Source: Vibrio sp. 99-8-1 (lineage in GTDB: Bacteria > Pseudomonadota > Gammaproteobacteria > Enterobacterales > Vibrionaceae). Taken from it: a DNA stretch of 64,000 bases. Under the pieces are notes generated by a model. The model saw nothing but the letters and a program-made list of their open reading frames with translations, did not search any database and was not told the DNA's origin. The DNA is taken from assembly GCF_013114595.1 (NCBI RefSeq), contig NZ_VTXE01000024.1:20674-84673 (forward strand), read 5' to 3'. Both the position numbers and the translations under genes were made by a program. Numbering within the stretch: position 1 is the stretch's first letter; the number at the start of each line of letters is the position of its first letter. Below, one piece after another: positions 8,728-18,130 of the stretch.

Positions 8728-9741
8728 ATGAATCATCAGAACCTCAACCTAGCAATGAACGAATCTGTGCAAGAGCGGCAACTAACAGAAGATAACTTGG
8801 TCGACTATTTGCGTCATTATATGAACAACCAGATTATTGGTCAGGAGACGTTTGTAGACCGTATATTGTTGGCACTATTTGCTGATGGCCATATTTTGTT
8901 AGAAGGTGCCCCAGGGCTTGCTAAAACGAAGGCTGTTAACGCGTTAGCTCAGGTGATTGATTGTGACGCTAGAAGGGTTCAGTTTACGCCGGATTTACTT
9001 CCAAGTGATTTGACCGGGACGGAGATTTATTGTTCAGAACTGGCAAGTTTTACCTTCCAGCGTGGACCGCTGTTTCATAACTTAATCTTGGCAGATGAAA
9101 TCAATCGTGCGCCCGCCAAAGTACAAGCGGCATTGTTAGAAGCTATGGCTGAAAGGCAGATAACGGTCGCTGGAAAAACTCATGCACTGCCCGAGCTGTT
9201 TATGGTGTTAGCGACTCAAAACCCGATTGAACAAGAAGGGACTTACCCATTGCCCGAAGCTCAACTCGACCGATTTCTATTACACGTCAATATTGATTAC
9301 CCGAATGCAGAAGCTGAGAGAGAGATACTGCGAATTGTTCATGGAGAAGCGCAGGGTATCAAGAGACTTCCGCAACAAATGATTACAGCGAAATCCATTC
9401 TCTCGGCAAGACAGACGGCGTTACAGACACACTGCTCTGAAGCGCTGATCAGCTATATCATCCAATTAATACAAGCAACACGAAATCCATCTTTGTACGG
9501 CGATGATCTCAACGGGTTGGTGAGCTACGGTGCGAGCCCCCGAAGTACTATTGCTCTTGATCGCTGTGCACGGGTTCATGCTTGGATGCGGGGTTCAGAG
9601 TTTGTCACACCATTTGATGTTCAGTCTATCGCCCATGATGTTCTTCGTCATCGCATTATCCTAAGCTACGAAGCCGAAGCTGACGGTTATAGTGCTGATG
9701 AATTTATTAGCGCACTGTTAAACCGAGTACCTGCAAGCTAA
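8728..9741 (+). CDS. MoxR-family AAA+ ATPase
   Basis: This 337-residue cytoplasmic AAA+ ATPase is the first gene of the Bat operon. Walker A is GAPGLAKT (about residues 58-65), Walker B is LILADEIN, and sensor 1 is ATQNPIEQEGTYPLPEAQLD, the MoxR hallmark. The C-terminal lid domain is complete. MoxR proteins act as chaperone-like motors that remodel or activate partner complexes, often with von Willebrand A (VWA) proteins. Here the partners would be the DUF58, BatA and BatB products encoded downstream. The 13-bp gap to the next gene and its strong ribosome-binding site support one transcript. Confidence 0.93.
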   Translation: MNHQNLNLAMNESVQERQLTEDNLVDYLRHYMNNQIIGQETFVDRILLALFADGHILLEGAPGLAKTKAVNALAQVIDCDARRVQFTPDLLPSDLTGTEIYCSELASFTFQRGPLFHNLILADEINRAPAKVQAALLEAMAERQITVAGKTHALPELFMVLATQNPIEQEGTYPLPEAQLDRFLLHVNIDYPNAEAEREILRIVHGEAQGIKRLPQQMITAKSILSARQTALQTHCSEALISYIIQLIQATRNPSLYGDDLNGLVSYGASPRSTIALDRCARVHAWMRGSEFVTPFDVQSIAHDVLRHRIILSYEAEADGYSADEFISALLNRVPAS

Positions 9742-9754
9742 AGGAGAAATCGTT

Positions 9755-10687
9755 ATGACGAAATCCTTAGCTACGGTGAATGGAATTGAAATCAGTCAAA
9801 CAGAACTATTTCGAGTTCGTCCTGAAAAGCATGCATCAGGTTTTGCCCCTTCAGGAAAAGTGAATACGCATCAGTGGGGTAGTAACCGTTCGCATTTTAT
9901 TGGATTAGGAATGGAGTTTGCTGAGTCTCGTGTTTATCAAGCTGGAGATGATGTTAAGAATATTGATTGGCGAGTAACAGCGCGGACAGGTCAGACGCAC
10001 ACCAAGTTATATCAAGAAGAACGAGAAAGGCCAGTTCACATATTGTTAGATTTAAGAAGCATGATGCATTTTGGAAGCCGAAATCGCTTCAAGTCGCATT
10101 TGGCTGCAGAGATTGCGGCAAAGGTGGCATGGATTGCTCACGACGGTGGTGATCGGGTCGGTGGACTAATCTGCCATAAACAAGGCTGTAGTGACTTTAG
10201 AGCCTCTCGTACTCGTCGCTCACTGTTGCGTCTGTTAGACAATATTTCTCAGAACACGCGATTGGCACAAGAGGTTAATCAAGAGAGCTCTCTCGCGATG
10301 TCGATACGACGACTACGTCATCATGCTCGATCAGGTGGACTCGTCTTTATCATCAGTGATTTCAGTGATCTAGATGACAAATGCGAGGGAGAGCTAAAAA
10401 AAATCAGCGCTCGTAATCAAGTGACTCTGATCCACATTGAAGACCCGTTTGATGCGAGATTACCCTTAAGTGGTGGACGCCTATCCGATGGTCAATCTGT
10501 TTTATCACTCTCTGCACTTAGCCGACACTCGGAGCAAGAGTACCGTCTATTGTTTAGCCAGCGATTATCTAAGCTAGAAGGCTTATGTCACCAGTATAGG
10601 ATGGTGCTGCAACGCATGTCGACCATTGATGACCCTAACGTTCTTTTTGCCACCAAGTACCGAAAAAATAGTAGGAGAGCGATATGA
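9755..10687 (+). CDS. DUF58 domain protein (MoxR partner)
   Basis: This 310-residue soluble protein has a DUF58 core. The conserved YQAGDDVKNIDWRVTART stretch lies at about residues 66-83, followed by a VWA-like fold (HILLDLRSMM). It lacks the N-terminal membrane segments found in some DUF58 proteins. It normally follows moxR and is thought to link the ATPase with membrane VWA proteins. AAAGGAGAAAT stands just upstream of ATG 9755. The stop overlaps the next start as ATGA. Confidence 0.9.
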   Translation: MTKSLATVNGIEISQTELFRVRPEKHASGFAPSGKVNTHQWGSNRSHFIGLGMEFAESRVYQAGDDVKNIDWRVTARTGQTHTKLYQEERERPVHILLDLRSMMHFGSRNRFKSHLAAEIAAKVAWIAHDGGDRVGGLICHKQGCSDFRASRTRRSLLRLLDNISQNTRLAQEVNQESSLAMSIRRLRHHARSGGLVFIISDFSDLDDKCEGELKKISARNQVTLIHIEDPFDARLPLSGGRLSDGQSVLSLSALSRHSEQEYRLLFSQRLSKLEGLCHQYRMVLQRMSTIDDPNVLFATKYRKNSRRAI

Positions 10688-11196
10688 GTCAACAACTCTC
10701 TCCCGAGCTCTATGCTCAACTGGATAAGCTGCGCGACATACATCTTCCCGATCCAATTTCTTGGTGGCCTTTGGCGCTTGGTTGGTGGGCTCTTCTTGGC
10801 GTTGTGCTCTGCTTTGCCATGCTAGGTATTATCTACCTGTTCTATAAGCGGCGTTCACTTAAGTTTGTCGCATTGGTTAGGCTGAATGAGCTGGCAATTC
10901 GCTATGGTGAAACCGAATTGTTAAAACTAACGCTGGCAACAGAGATATCGGTGCTACTGCATCGCGTGGTGATTCGATTAAGAGGCTATGAAAATGCTGC
11001 CGAAACTGATGAGGCGTGGTGTCGCATCTTAAGTGAAGGTGACAACGGAATGGATGAAGATATTGCGCGATACATCAGCCAAGCACCCTATCGTATGGGC
11101 TTAAGTGATAAATCGTTATCTCATCGCGACGGTTGTTCACCTGACACAAAGACGCTCGTTGATGCCGCTGAAAAGTGGATAAGGGGCCATGCATGA
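10684..11196 (+). CDS. DUF4381 membrane protein of the MoxR-Bat operon
   Basis: This 170-residue protein has one transmembrane segment at about residues 27-52 (WWALLGVVLCFAMLGIIYLF) and a cytoplasmic helical tail. The N-terminal pattern LRDIHLPDPISWWPLALGWW is typical of DUF4381 proteins found in MoxR/VWA operons. It probably acts as a small adaptor of the Bat membrane complex. Its start overlaps the DUF58 stop by four bases, and its stop overlaps the next ATG by four bases, so translation is coupled on both sides. Confidence 0.85.
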   Translation: MSQQLSPELYAQLDKLRDIHLPDPISWWPLALGWWALLGVVLCFAMLGIIYLFYKRRSLKFVALVRLNELAIRYGETELLKLTLATEISVLLHRVVIRLRGYENAAETDEAWCRILSEGDNGMDEDIARYISQAPYRMGLSDKSLSHRDGCSPDTKTLVDAAEKWIRGHA

Positions 11197-12212
11197 TGAC
11201 CTTTCTATGGCCACTGGCATTTTTTCTGTTACCCCTGCCGTTACTGTTACGTCGATGGTTAAAGCCTGCTCCATCTAGTCCTGCCGGAGCGTTGAAGGTA
11301 CCATTTTTCAATAGCCTAATTCGAGGCGAAGGAGTGGGGCGCCCCGCTCGGCTCACATCGCCATTTGTGGTTTTGATTGTCACTATTATTTGGTTATTGC
11401 TTGTTACCGCTCTAGCTCGACCCGCTGTGGTCGGCCCTGAAATACCATTGCCTGCTAAAGGGCGAGATATCATGGTGGCAATAGACTTATCTGGCTCAAT
11501 GGATGAGAAAGATTTCTCGATTGCGGGTCAGGTTGTTACACGCTTAGATGTCATAAAGCAAGCCGCCAATGATTTTATATTACGTCGAGAGGGGGACCGA
11601 TTAGGTCTAGTTTTGTTCTCTGATCGCGCTTATTTGCAGGCGCCATTAACGTTTGACCGCAGTGTCGTCGCTCATCTCTTACATCAAGCTCAAGTAGGGC
11701 TTACAGGCCAGCGCACAGCGATTGGTGATGCTATCGCTGTATCCATTAAGCGTTTAAAGGACAGACCTAAAGAGGGACGTGTTTTGGTATTGATGACGGA
11801 TGGAGCCAATAACGAAGGAACTCTGGAGCCGTTAAAAGCCGCAGAGATTGCACATTCATTGGGAATTCGGATCTACACCATCGGCATTGGTGGAGAAGCC
11901 ACACAGATAAACACGCCTTTTGGGATGCAAACTTTAAATCCTGCACAGGATCTAGATGAAGAGACGCTTCAGGAGGTCGCCGCTATTACCGGAGGCCACT
12001 ATTTCCGCGCTAAGGACATACAAGGCTTAGCCACTATCTATAACCAGATCGACAGGCTTGAACCTGTGAGTGGCGATTTAATACCTGTCCGACCGCAAGT
12101 GGCACTGTTTTATTGGCCTGCTTCTATGGCGCTTATTTTAATGTTTTTCCTGATCGTCTATCGAAGCGTCAACATTGCTCGATACCGCAGACAGACAGCG
12201 CATAACTTATAG
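11193..12212 (+). CDS. batA: BatA-like VWA-domain membrane protein
   Basis: This protein of about 339 residues has N-terminal membrane segments at about 5-22 and 55-78, then a periplasmic VWA domain (about 88-290), and a C-terminal anchor near 305-328. The metal-ion-dependent adhesion site (MIDAS) is complete: DLSGS gives D-x-S-x-S, RTAIGDA gives the Thr, and LMTDGANN gives the Asp. I chose ATG 11193, which lies seven bases after AAGGGG and overlaps the previous stop, over a GTG 18 bp upstream. It is probably the metal-binding partner in the envelope Bat complex. Confidence 0.9.
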   Translation: MMTFLWPLAFFLLPLPLLLRRWLKPAPSSPAGALKVPFFNSLIRGEGVGRPARLTSPFVVLIVTIIWLLLVTALARPAVVGPEIPLPAKGRDIMVAIDLSGSMDEKDFSIAGQVVTRLDVIKQAANDFILRREGDRLGLVLFSDRAYLQAPLTFDRSVVAHLLHQAQVGLTGQRTAIGDAIAVSIKRLKDRPKEGRVLVLMTDGANNEGTLEPLKAAEIAHSLGIRIYTIGIGGEATQINTPFGMQTLNPAQDLDEETLQEVAAITGGHYFRAKDIQGLATIYNQIDRLEPVSGDLIPVRPQVALFYWPASMALILMFFLIVYRSVNIARYRRQTAHNL

Positions 12213-12222
12213 AGGAGTGATA

Positions 12223-14238
12223 ATGGAAAGCCTATTAGACAAGGTTCATTTGTTGCGTCCTGAATGGTTATGGGCGTTGATTCCAGCCGTTCTTTGCTTC
12301 CTTATATTGGCTAAGGGGGAGGTCGCTGCAAAACAGGACAATTGGACAAAATATGTGGATGCGCACTTACTGAAATATCTTTCTGTTCAAGGGAAAGAGA
12401 GCAAAGTAAGTCGTTGGACACCAGTGATTGTTCTTCTCACTTTGATCCTTTTGATACTAGCAATAGCAGGGCCAAGTTGGGAGTCAACTCAGAAACCAGC
12501 ATGGCAAGGTGGAGAACCGATAGTTGCTGTTTTGAGCTTAGCTCAATCAATGAATAGTGATGACATTGCTCCAAGCCGTCTTCGTCGTGCCAGTCATAAA
12601 TTAAAAGATATGCTGCAACAAACGACAGGAGATGAACATGGTTTGGTGATTTATTCAGACACGCCTTTTATTGCTGCACCGTTAACTTCGGACCCAAAAG
12701 TGATTGAGCAAATGATCCCTGAGTTATCGACTTCGCTTATGCCTGTGCTGGGAAACCGTTTGGATCTCGCTATCAATGAAGCGACTGGGTTATTAAGTCG
12801 TGCTAATGCGACAAGAGGAACCGTTCTGATATTAACAGACAGTATTGGTCAGTTACCATCGGCGACCATTGAAGCCGCAAACGCGGCTAAAGATGCTGGC
12901 TATACAATTTCTGTACTGGCTGTGGGAACGAAGCAGGGAGCAAAGGTACAAACGGCATCCGGGCAAACCATCGTCGATAGAGAAGGCAATGCCAGTATAA
13001 GTCAGGTTAATCCAGATCGTCTTGGCTCATTAGCCAAAGCAGGGGGAGGACGTTTTGCCATGCTTACCGCTGACAACTCGGATCTTAAACAGCTTCTCCC
13101 TAGTAGTCGCAATAACCCGTTTAGCGCTTCATCTAAAGCTGAACAATTTCAAAGTGATAGCTGGGTAGATATGGGCTATTGGTTATTGGTTTTACCGACC
13201 ATTTTCTGCGCATTTGCTTTCCGTAGGGGGTGGTTATTCCTAGTGCTTATAACCAGCCAGAGTATGTTATTTCTACCAAATCGCGCTATGGCTGCCGACG
13301 ACTTGTCACAATTACAAACGAGCACCGCAGTTTCATCGGGTTTGTGGAAGAGCAAAAATCAGGCCGCTCAAGAGAACTTTAATTTAAAACTGTATCAACA
13401 GGCTGCGGATCAATTTGAAGACCCTGCGTGGAAAGCAGCCTCGTTGTACAAGTCTGCTGAGTACGCTAAAGCGGTAAGTGAATATAACAATTTAGGCCAA
13501 GAGTACAACTTGGCAAATTCGTTGGCTCGAGCTGGGGATCTGCAGGCTGCTTTGGAGGCATATAACCACTTGCTGCAGCAAGAGCCACAAAATGAAGACG
13601 CCCGTTTTAATCGAGACTTGGTTCAAGACTTGATTCAACAGCAGGAAAAGCAGCAACAACAAAAGCAACAACAAAAAGATAGTCAACAAAAAGAACGTCA
13701 GCAGAAAGACAAACAGGATCAATCATCTAGCAATCAAGCAGAAAAAGATAAGCAACAGGCAGATAACGCTGAACAACAGCCATCACAGCAACAGAACTCA
13801 CAAAAGAAACCAGAATCAGGTCAGAATGAGAAGCAACAGAAGCGTGGTTCATCGGAGTCAGGAGAGCCTAAAGATGAAGCCTCTTCGGATGCACAACCGC
13901 AAAGTAAAAAGCCGTCTTCGGCAAATCTAGCGGATGAGTCGCAATCTCACCAGCAACCGCCTCAGCACAGTGTCTCTAAAAATCAAAAAGATGAGCGCAA
14001 CAATGAACCGTCACCGCCAGATAACAATCTACTGTCAGACCTAGTGTCTGAGGCACTAAAAGGTAACGGAACGAAACCGCCTTCAAATCCAATGAGTGCG
14101 CCTAGCCCTGCTCAACCTGAGAAAATCGATCAAGCCATTGAGCAAGAGCTACGTAAAGTCCCTGATGATCCATCTGGCTTACTTCGAGCGCGTATTCGTC
14201 AACATTACGCACGCTTACGTGCGGTAAAGAGTGAATAG
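12223..14238 (+). CDS. batB: BatB-BatC fusion: VWA domain plus TPR and Q/K-rich tail
   Basis: This 671-residue protein combines BatB (membrane segments near 15-30 and 62-82, VWA domain about 85-290, further membrane segments at about 308-350) with a BatC-like part. The BatC part is a TPR region (about 380-450) followed by a low-complexity Gln/Lys/Ser-rich stretch (about 455-610). Oddly, the VWA motif normally reading DxSxS is SLAQS here, so the first Asp and first Ser of the MIDAS are lost. ATG 12223 follows AGAGGAG. It overlaps no stop but lies 10 bp after batA. The C-terminal tail is probably periplasmic or cytoplasmic and disordered. Confidence 0.88.
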   Translation: MESLLDKVHLLRPEWLWALIPAVLCFLILAKGEVAAKQDNWTKYVDAHLLKYLSVQGKESKVSRWTPVIVLLTLILLILAIAGPSWESTQKPAWQGGEPIVAVLSLAQSMNSDDIAPSRLRRASHKLKDMLQQTTGDEHGLVIYSDTPFIAAPLTSDPKVIEQMIPELSTSLMPVLGNRLDLAINEATGLLSRANATRGTVLILTDSIGQLPSATIEAANAAKDAGYTISVLAVGTKQGAKVQTASGQTIVDREGNASISQVNPDRLGSLAKAGGGRFAMLTADNSDLKQLLPSSRNNPFSASSKAEQFQSDSWVDMGYWLLVLPTIFCAFAFRRGWLFLVLITSQSMLFLPNRAMAADDLSQLQTSTAVSSGLWKSKNQAAQENFNLKLYQQAADQFEDPAWKAASLYKSAEYAKAVSEYNNLGQEYNLANSLARAGDLQAALEAYNHLLQQEPQNEDARFNRDLVQDLIQQQEKQQQQKQQQKDSQQKERQQKDKQDQSSSNQAEKDKQQADNAEQQPSQQQNSQKKPESGQNEKQQKRGSSESGEPKDEASSDAQPQSKKPSSANLADESQSHQQPPQHSVSKNQKDERNNEPSPPDNNLLSDLVSEALKGNGTKPPSNPMSAPSPAQPEKIDQAIEQELRKVPDDPSGLLRARIRQHYARLRAVKSE

Positions 14239-14245
14239 GGGAACT

Positions 14246-16015
14246 ATGAGACATTATCGAACCTTTGCCAAAGCACTTATTTTGCTGTTAACCGTGCTGG
14301 TTTCATACGGCTCATATGCCAAAAGCTTGCAGGCGAGAATTGATCGCTCGCAAGTCGCTGAAAATGACAGTTTTCAACTGACGTTGGTAGCAGAAGGAAA
14401 CGCTATTTCTGCTCCAGACTTAACACCATTACGAAGTGACTTTGACATTGAGGGAACCTCTCGTTCAACGAGAACCAGCATAATTAATGGTGTCAGGAAT
14501 GACAGCACAAGTTGGGCCATTACACTTCGGCCTAACAAAAAAGGGGTATTGGCCATCCCTGAGTTACGCGCAGGCGGATTAAAAAGTAATGAGTTGCAGA
14601 TAACGGTTACAGATATTAACCAAACCCCGAAAGCGATTGGAACGACGGGTGTGAATGTGAGCGTTCAATTAGAGAAGGGACCGTATTATCTGTTTCAGGA
14701 AGTTCCTTTGCTGGTAACGATTGAAACCAAGCATCCTTTGCAACAAGCAGGGCTAAAAGTGCCTCAAGGTGATGGGTTTAAGTTACGACAAGTAGGGGAA
14801 GACCGTGTTTCGCAAACCTCGCGTAATGGGCAGAATCTTACATTGATCGAACGGAACTTTATGTTGCAGTTCGATAAAAGTGGAGCCGTACAATTGCCCC
14901 CTTTTGTACTGGAAGGAAAAGTATCTGACGCGGAACAAAAAACTCGATCCCTCTCTCAATTTGCTTTTAATGATTCTCTATTTGAGCAGTTAGGAATGAA
15001 TCCGTTTATAAGCTCAGGTACACCATTTAGAGTGCGCTCCGACGCTTTAAAACTAACCATACAAGGGAAGGTTTCATCATCCGGAAATAAGGGTGACTGG
15101 TTTCTTCCAGCAAAAAAGGTAGAACTGACGTCCGAATGGGTAGATAAAAAATTAACATTCGAAAAAGAAAAGGCAGTGGTACGCCGAATTCGCGTTCAAG
15201 CACTTGGCGCCCGACCAGAGCAAATCCCCATGCTCAAGTTGGATGGAAATGCTGACGTGAAAATCTATCTGGACGACAGTTCTACCTCCCTTATACAGAC
15301 GACCCAAGGGAGTGTGGCGCAGAAAACTCTACTGATGTCAGTGGTTCCTTTAACCGCTGGGGATATCGCTCTGCCAGAGATTCAACTGGAGTGGTTCAAT
15401 ACCAGCACGGGCAAAAATGAAACAGCACTATTAGCCTCAGAAGTCATCCACGTAGCAGGCAGCAATATCTCAAAACAGCCTCAGCAAGCCAGTGGCTCAA
15501 AAGAGAAGAGTGCGCACATAACATCAACAAATCGTGCAGGGCAAGATAACCGCGCGACTTGGTATATGAAGTTTGTGCCGGTTTTACTTTTTCTGCTGAC
15601 CATTAGTGGCTGGTTGCTATGGCGTTTATGGCGGACCCGCAGTAATGAGCGTTCAGCAAAAGACGCGTTCACCAACCGAGTCAAAGATAATAGGCCGAAG
15701 AGAACAATCACGGGCAATCCTGACCGGTCAGAACATCAGCAGCTACAACATCTCATCAGAGTCGTAGACAGCGAAAATCCACAAGCGGTTTATAGCGCTT
15801 TTAGTCAGTGGCTTATTACTTGTCGCTCCGTTGCAGATCGTTCTGGTTTTGAGCAGCAACTGCGTGAACTTGAGTCTGTTTTATTTTCCTCAAAACCAGA
15901 TGCCAATAAGTGGGACAAAACCACGCTAATGCGAATGCTGGTTCAATTGGCAGATGACCATCTGCAATCAAAGGGTGACACAGTGCTTCCACCGCTATAT
16001 CCAACGAATTTATAA
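14246..16015 (+). CDS. batD: BatD-like oxygen-tolerance protein
   Basis: This 589-residue BatD family protein has a signal peptide (about 1-25, ending near SYA), several immunoglobulin-like beta domains in the periplasm (about 26-420), one transmembrane segment near 440-460 and a cytoplasmic tail. It is expected to be the structural member of the Bat complex. I chose ATG 14246, preceded by TAGGGGA, rather than a GTG inside the previous gene. The name comes from Bacteroides aerotolerance. That function may not apply here. Confidence 0.88.
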   Translation: MRHYRTFAKALILLLTVLVSYGSYAKSLQARIDRSQVAENDSFQLTLVAEGNAISAPDLTPLRSDFDIEGTSRSTRTSIINGVRNDSTSWAITLRPNKKGVLAIPELRAGGLKSNELQITVTDINQTPKAIGTTGVNVSVQLEKGPYYLFQEVPLLVTIETKHPLQQAGLKVPQGDGFKLRQVGEDRVSQTSRNGQNLTLIERNFMLQFDKSGAVQLPPFVLEGKVSDAEQKTRSLSQFAFNDSLFEQLGMNPFISSGTPFRVRSDALKLTIQGKVSSSGNKGDWFLPAKKVELTSEWVDKKLTFEKEKAVVRRIRVQALGARPEQIPMLKLDGNADVKIYLDDSSTSLIQTTQGSVAQKTLLMSVVPLTAGDIALPEIQLEWFNTSTGKNETALLASEVIHVAGSNISKQPQQASGSKEKSAHITSTNRAGQDNRATWYMKFVPVLLFLLTISGWLLWRLWRTRSNERSAKDAFTNRVKDNRPKRTITGNPDRSEHQQLQHLIRVVDSENPQAVYSAFSQWLITCRSVADRSGFEQQLRELESVLFSSKPDANKWDKTTLMRMLVQLADDHLQSKGDTVLPPLYPTNL

Positions 16016-16029
16016 CATAGGAGTAAAAT

Positions 16030-16560
16030 ATGAAATCTCGAAAATTGATACTGTTAGCAGGGGTAATATCCCTATTGGGTGGTTTACTGGCTTTATATAA
16101 TCCGGCGCAAACGTCGTTAACACTGGAACAGCTATTGGGCTGGACCTTTATTGTGTCTGGAGTGTTCAACTTAGTCGGAGGGTTTAAGTACAGAAATGAG
16201 CATGGGATATGGACCATATTACTGGCGATTTTCACCTTAATACTTGGCTACTTCTTTATTCGTATGCCATTGGAAAGTGTTCTCTCTTTAGCCAGTTTCG
16301 TCATTCTGTTGCTATTTGGATCGGGGGTTACTCAAATAGCCATGGCATTTAAACGTCGCGGTAGCTCTTCTTTTATACCTGTATTTGTTTCAGGTTTAAT
16401 TTCTTTGTCGTTGTCACTTATTTTCTTATTAGATTTTCCGAGATCGGCAGAGCTGTTGTTGGGCGTGCTATTTGCCATTGAACTTATTTCAAATGGTATT
16501 TCACTTATTGTATTTGCATGGGCAGCAAAAAAAGTGTCAGGCGAGTGTGCTCATGGTTAA
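16030..16560 (+). CDS. HdeD-like DUF308 membrane protein
   Basis: This 176-residue polytopic inner-membrane protein has six hydrophobic segments paired as in HdeD/DUF308. In E. coli, HdeD is an acid-resistance membrane protein. It follows batD by 14 bp with TAGGAGTAAA before the ATG, so it appears to be the last gene of the Bat operon. Its location beside moxR-bat and yfdX suggests an envelope or acid-stress role, which is inference. The molecular function of the family is not known. Confidence 0.85.
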   Translation: MKSRKLILLAGVISLLGGLLALYNPAQTSLTLEQLLGWTFIVSGVFNLVGGFKYRNEHGIWTILLAIFTLILGYFFIRMPLESVLSLASFVILLLFGSGVTQIAMAFKRRGSSSFIPVFVSGLISLSLSLIFLLDFPRSAELLLGVLFAIELISNGISLIVFAWAAKKVSGECAHG

Positions 16561-16627
16561 TGTTTTAGCGCACTTAACCAAAATGGTTGACTGCAATGAC
16601 ACTCATCTCAATTTAAAGAAGTAATCT

Positions 16628-17272
16628 ATGCACGATATAACAACTCTTATTGTAACGGTATTTATGGGCTTTTTTGCCATTATGAATCCTATTGCAAATA
16701 CCGCGGTTTTCGTTGGGTTAACAGCAAAGCAAACGGATATTCAACGACGAAATACCGCATTTAAGGCTCTAGCGACGGCATTTTTGATGATAGTAGGTTT
16801 TAGTTTGCTTGGCAGAGGGATTTTTGAGCTGTTCGGTATTACTCTTCCTGCTTTGCGTTTATCTGGCGGAATTCTCGTTTTTCTTGTTGGCTACCATATG
16901 TTGCAGGGGAAGCCTTCAAAAATGCACTCTCATCAGCCAGACAAAAGTGACGTTGAGAAAGAGGTGGAACAGTCTGATGTCGCAATATCGCCATTAGCAC
17001 TGCCTATTCTTGCAGGCCCCGGCACCATAGCCACTGCGATGAACTATTCCGCTTCGGGAAATACACTGCACATTGTCGCGACAATTGGGTCATTTGCGGT
17101 ATTGTGTTTGATCACTTATCTCTGTTTTCTATTTGGTCCAAAAATTGTAGAGCGAATTGGTAAAGGAGGAATCGGCATTGTTACTCGTTTAATGGGACTG
17201 ATATTAACCGTGATAGGAATGCAGATGTTTATTCAAGGTGTTTATGATGCTCAGAAAGCCTTGGGTGGATGA
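16628..17272 (+). CDS. MarC-family integral membrane protein
   Basis: This 214-residue protein has six predicted transmembrane segments and the MarC-family patterns MNPIANTAVFVGLT and PLALPILAGPGTIATAM. MarC was once linked to multiple antibiotic resistance but is now regarded as a transporter-like protein of unknown substrate. It lies 67 bp downstream of the HdeD-like gene, has no obvious promoter of its own, and converges on the tetR gene. Confidence 0.9.
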   Translation: MHDITTLIVTVFMGFFAIMNPIANTAVFVGLTAKQTDIQRRNTAFKALATAFLMIVGFSLLGRGIFELFGITLPALRLSGGILVFLVGYHMLQGKPSKMHSHQPDKSDVEKEVEQSDVAISPLALPILAGPGTIATAMNYSASGNTLHIVATIGSFAVLCLITYLCFLFGPKIVERIGKGGIGIVTRLMGLILTVIGMQMFIQGVYDAQKALGG

Positions 17273-17333
17273 AGAGTTGAACAGATGTTCGATTAACCTT
17301 GGTTAAGACGGATTACTTTGGCTGGTAGGTCGA

Positions 17334-17948
17334 TTAACCTGAGATTATTTTCTCTACTACTGGCCAAAGTTTTTCAAACTCTGTCTGTCGATCTAAGCTT
17401 TCATCGATAATGAACATGTTATAGAGACCTTCAAACAGAGATAAAACGGCCAGTGCAGCTTGCTCGGTGGTTAAGTTTGCCCTTTCTTCACTATAGCCAG
17501 TGTTAGTTAGTAACGTTTTGGTTTGTTGAATAGAGGTATACATGCTTTTTTTGATTAAATTCGCAATATACGGGTTATCTTTTAACTCATAAAATGCATA
17601 GCTCAATCGCTTATATTCCATGAAGAACTCTAAATTCGATAAACAGAACGCCTTTAAGCCGTTAATAGAATCATGCTGTTGAGCGATGGTTTCTAACTCC
17701 TGACCTATCTCAATATCCCAATGTTCTATCAGTCCAACAAGGATGGACTCTTTGCTGTCAAAGTAGTGATATATGGCACCTTTAGAAAGCTGAGATTTTT
17801 CAACCAGCTCTTTCATGGTGGTACTGTGGTACCCTTTTGTTGCAAAACAGGTCATTGCAGCTTGTAATATCTGAACTCGTCTCTCTTTTTCAGATTTATG
17901 TTTTGTTCCTTGTCTGTCCGACTTGGCTGCTTTTATTGTCCGATTCAT
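17334..17948 (-). CDS. TetR-family repressor of the RND efflux operon
   Basis: This 204-residue protein has an N-terminal TetR helix-turn-helix (about residues 25-70, KGYHSTTMKELVEKSQLSKG) and a C-terminal all-helical ligand domain. It is transcribed away from the efflux operon that starts 183 bp further on, the classic arrangement for a local repressor. TAACATTGATGTTA in the intergenic region is a plausible operator. The inducer is unknown. Confidence 0.92.
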   Translation of the reverse strand: MNRTIKAAKSDRQGTKHKSEKERRVQILQAAMTCFATKGYHSTTMKELVEKSQLSKGAIYHYFDSKESILVGLIEHWDIEIGQELETIAQQHDSINGLKAFCLSNLEFFMEYKRLSYAFYELKDNPYIANLIKKSMYTSIQQTKTLLTNTGYSEERANLTTEQAALAVLSLFEGLYNMFIIDESLDRQTEFEKLWPVVEKIISG

Positions 17949-18055
17949 TATTAGATGGCCTTTAAGTGATCGCTAAGGATGGTAAACGTTTTTAACTCTC
18001 TATTCAAATCAGTAGATTATGCCGTGTATAGGTAAAAATTAATTGAGAAGGAATA

Positions 18056-18110
18056 AGGGTTATCGCCCTTAACCCAGCTTTAACCCTGCTCATTGTTAAC
18101 ATTGATGTTA
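18056..18110. promoter_or_regulatory. Candidate operators in front of the RND efflux operon
   Basis: GGGTTA-N7-TAACCC (18057-18075) and the 14-bp perfect palindrome TAACATTGATGTTA (18097-18110) lie upstream of the efflux start codon. The second has the size of a TetR-type half-operator pair. Either could be recognised by the divergent TetR protein or by the response regulator encoded at the operon's end. Confidence 0.5.
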
Positions 18111-18130
18111 TCAATTTGGAGGCAAGCACG

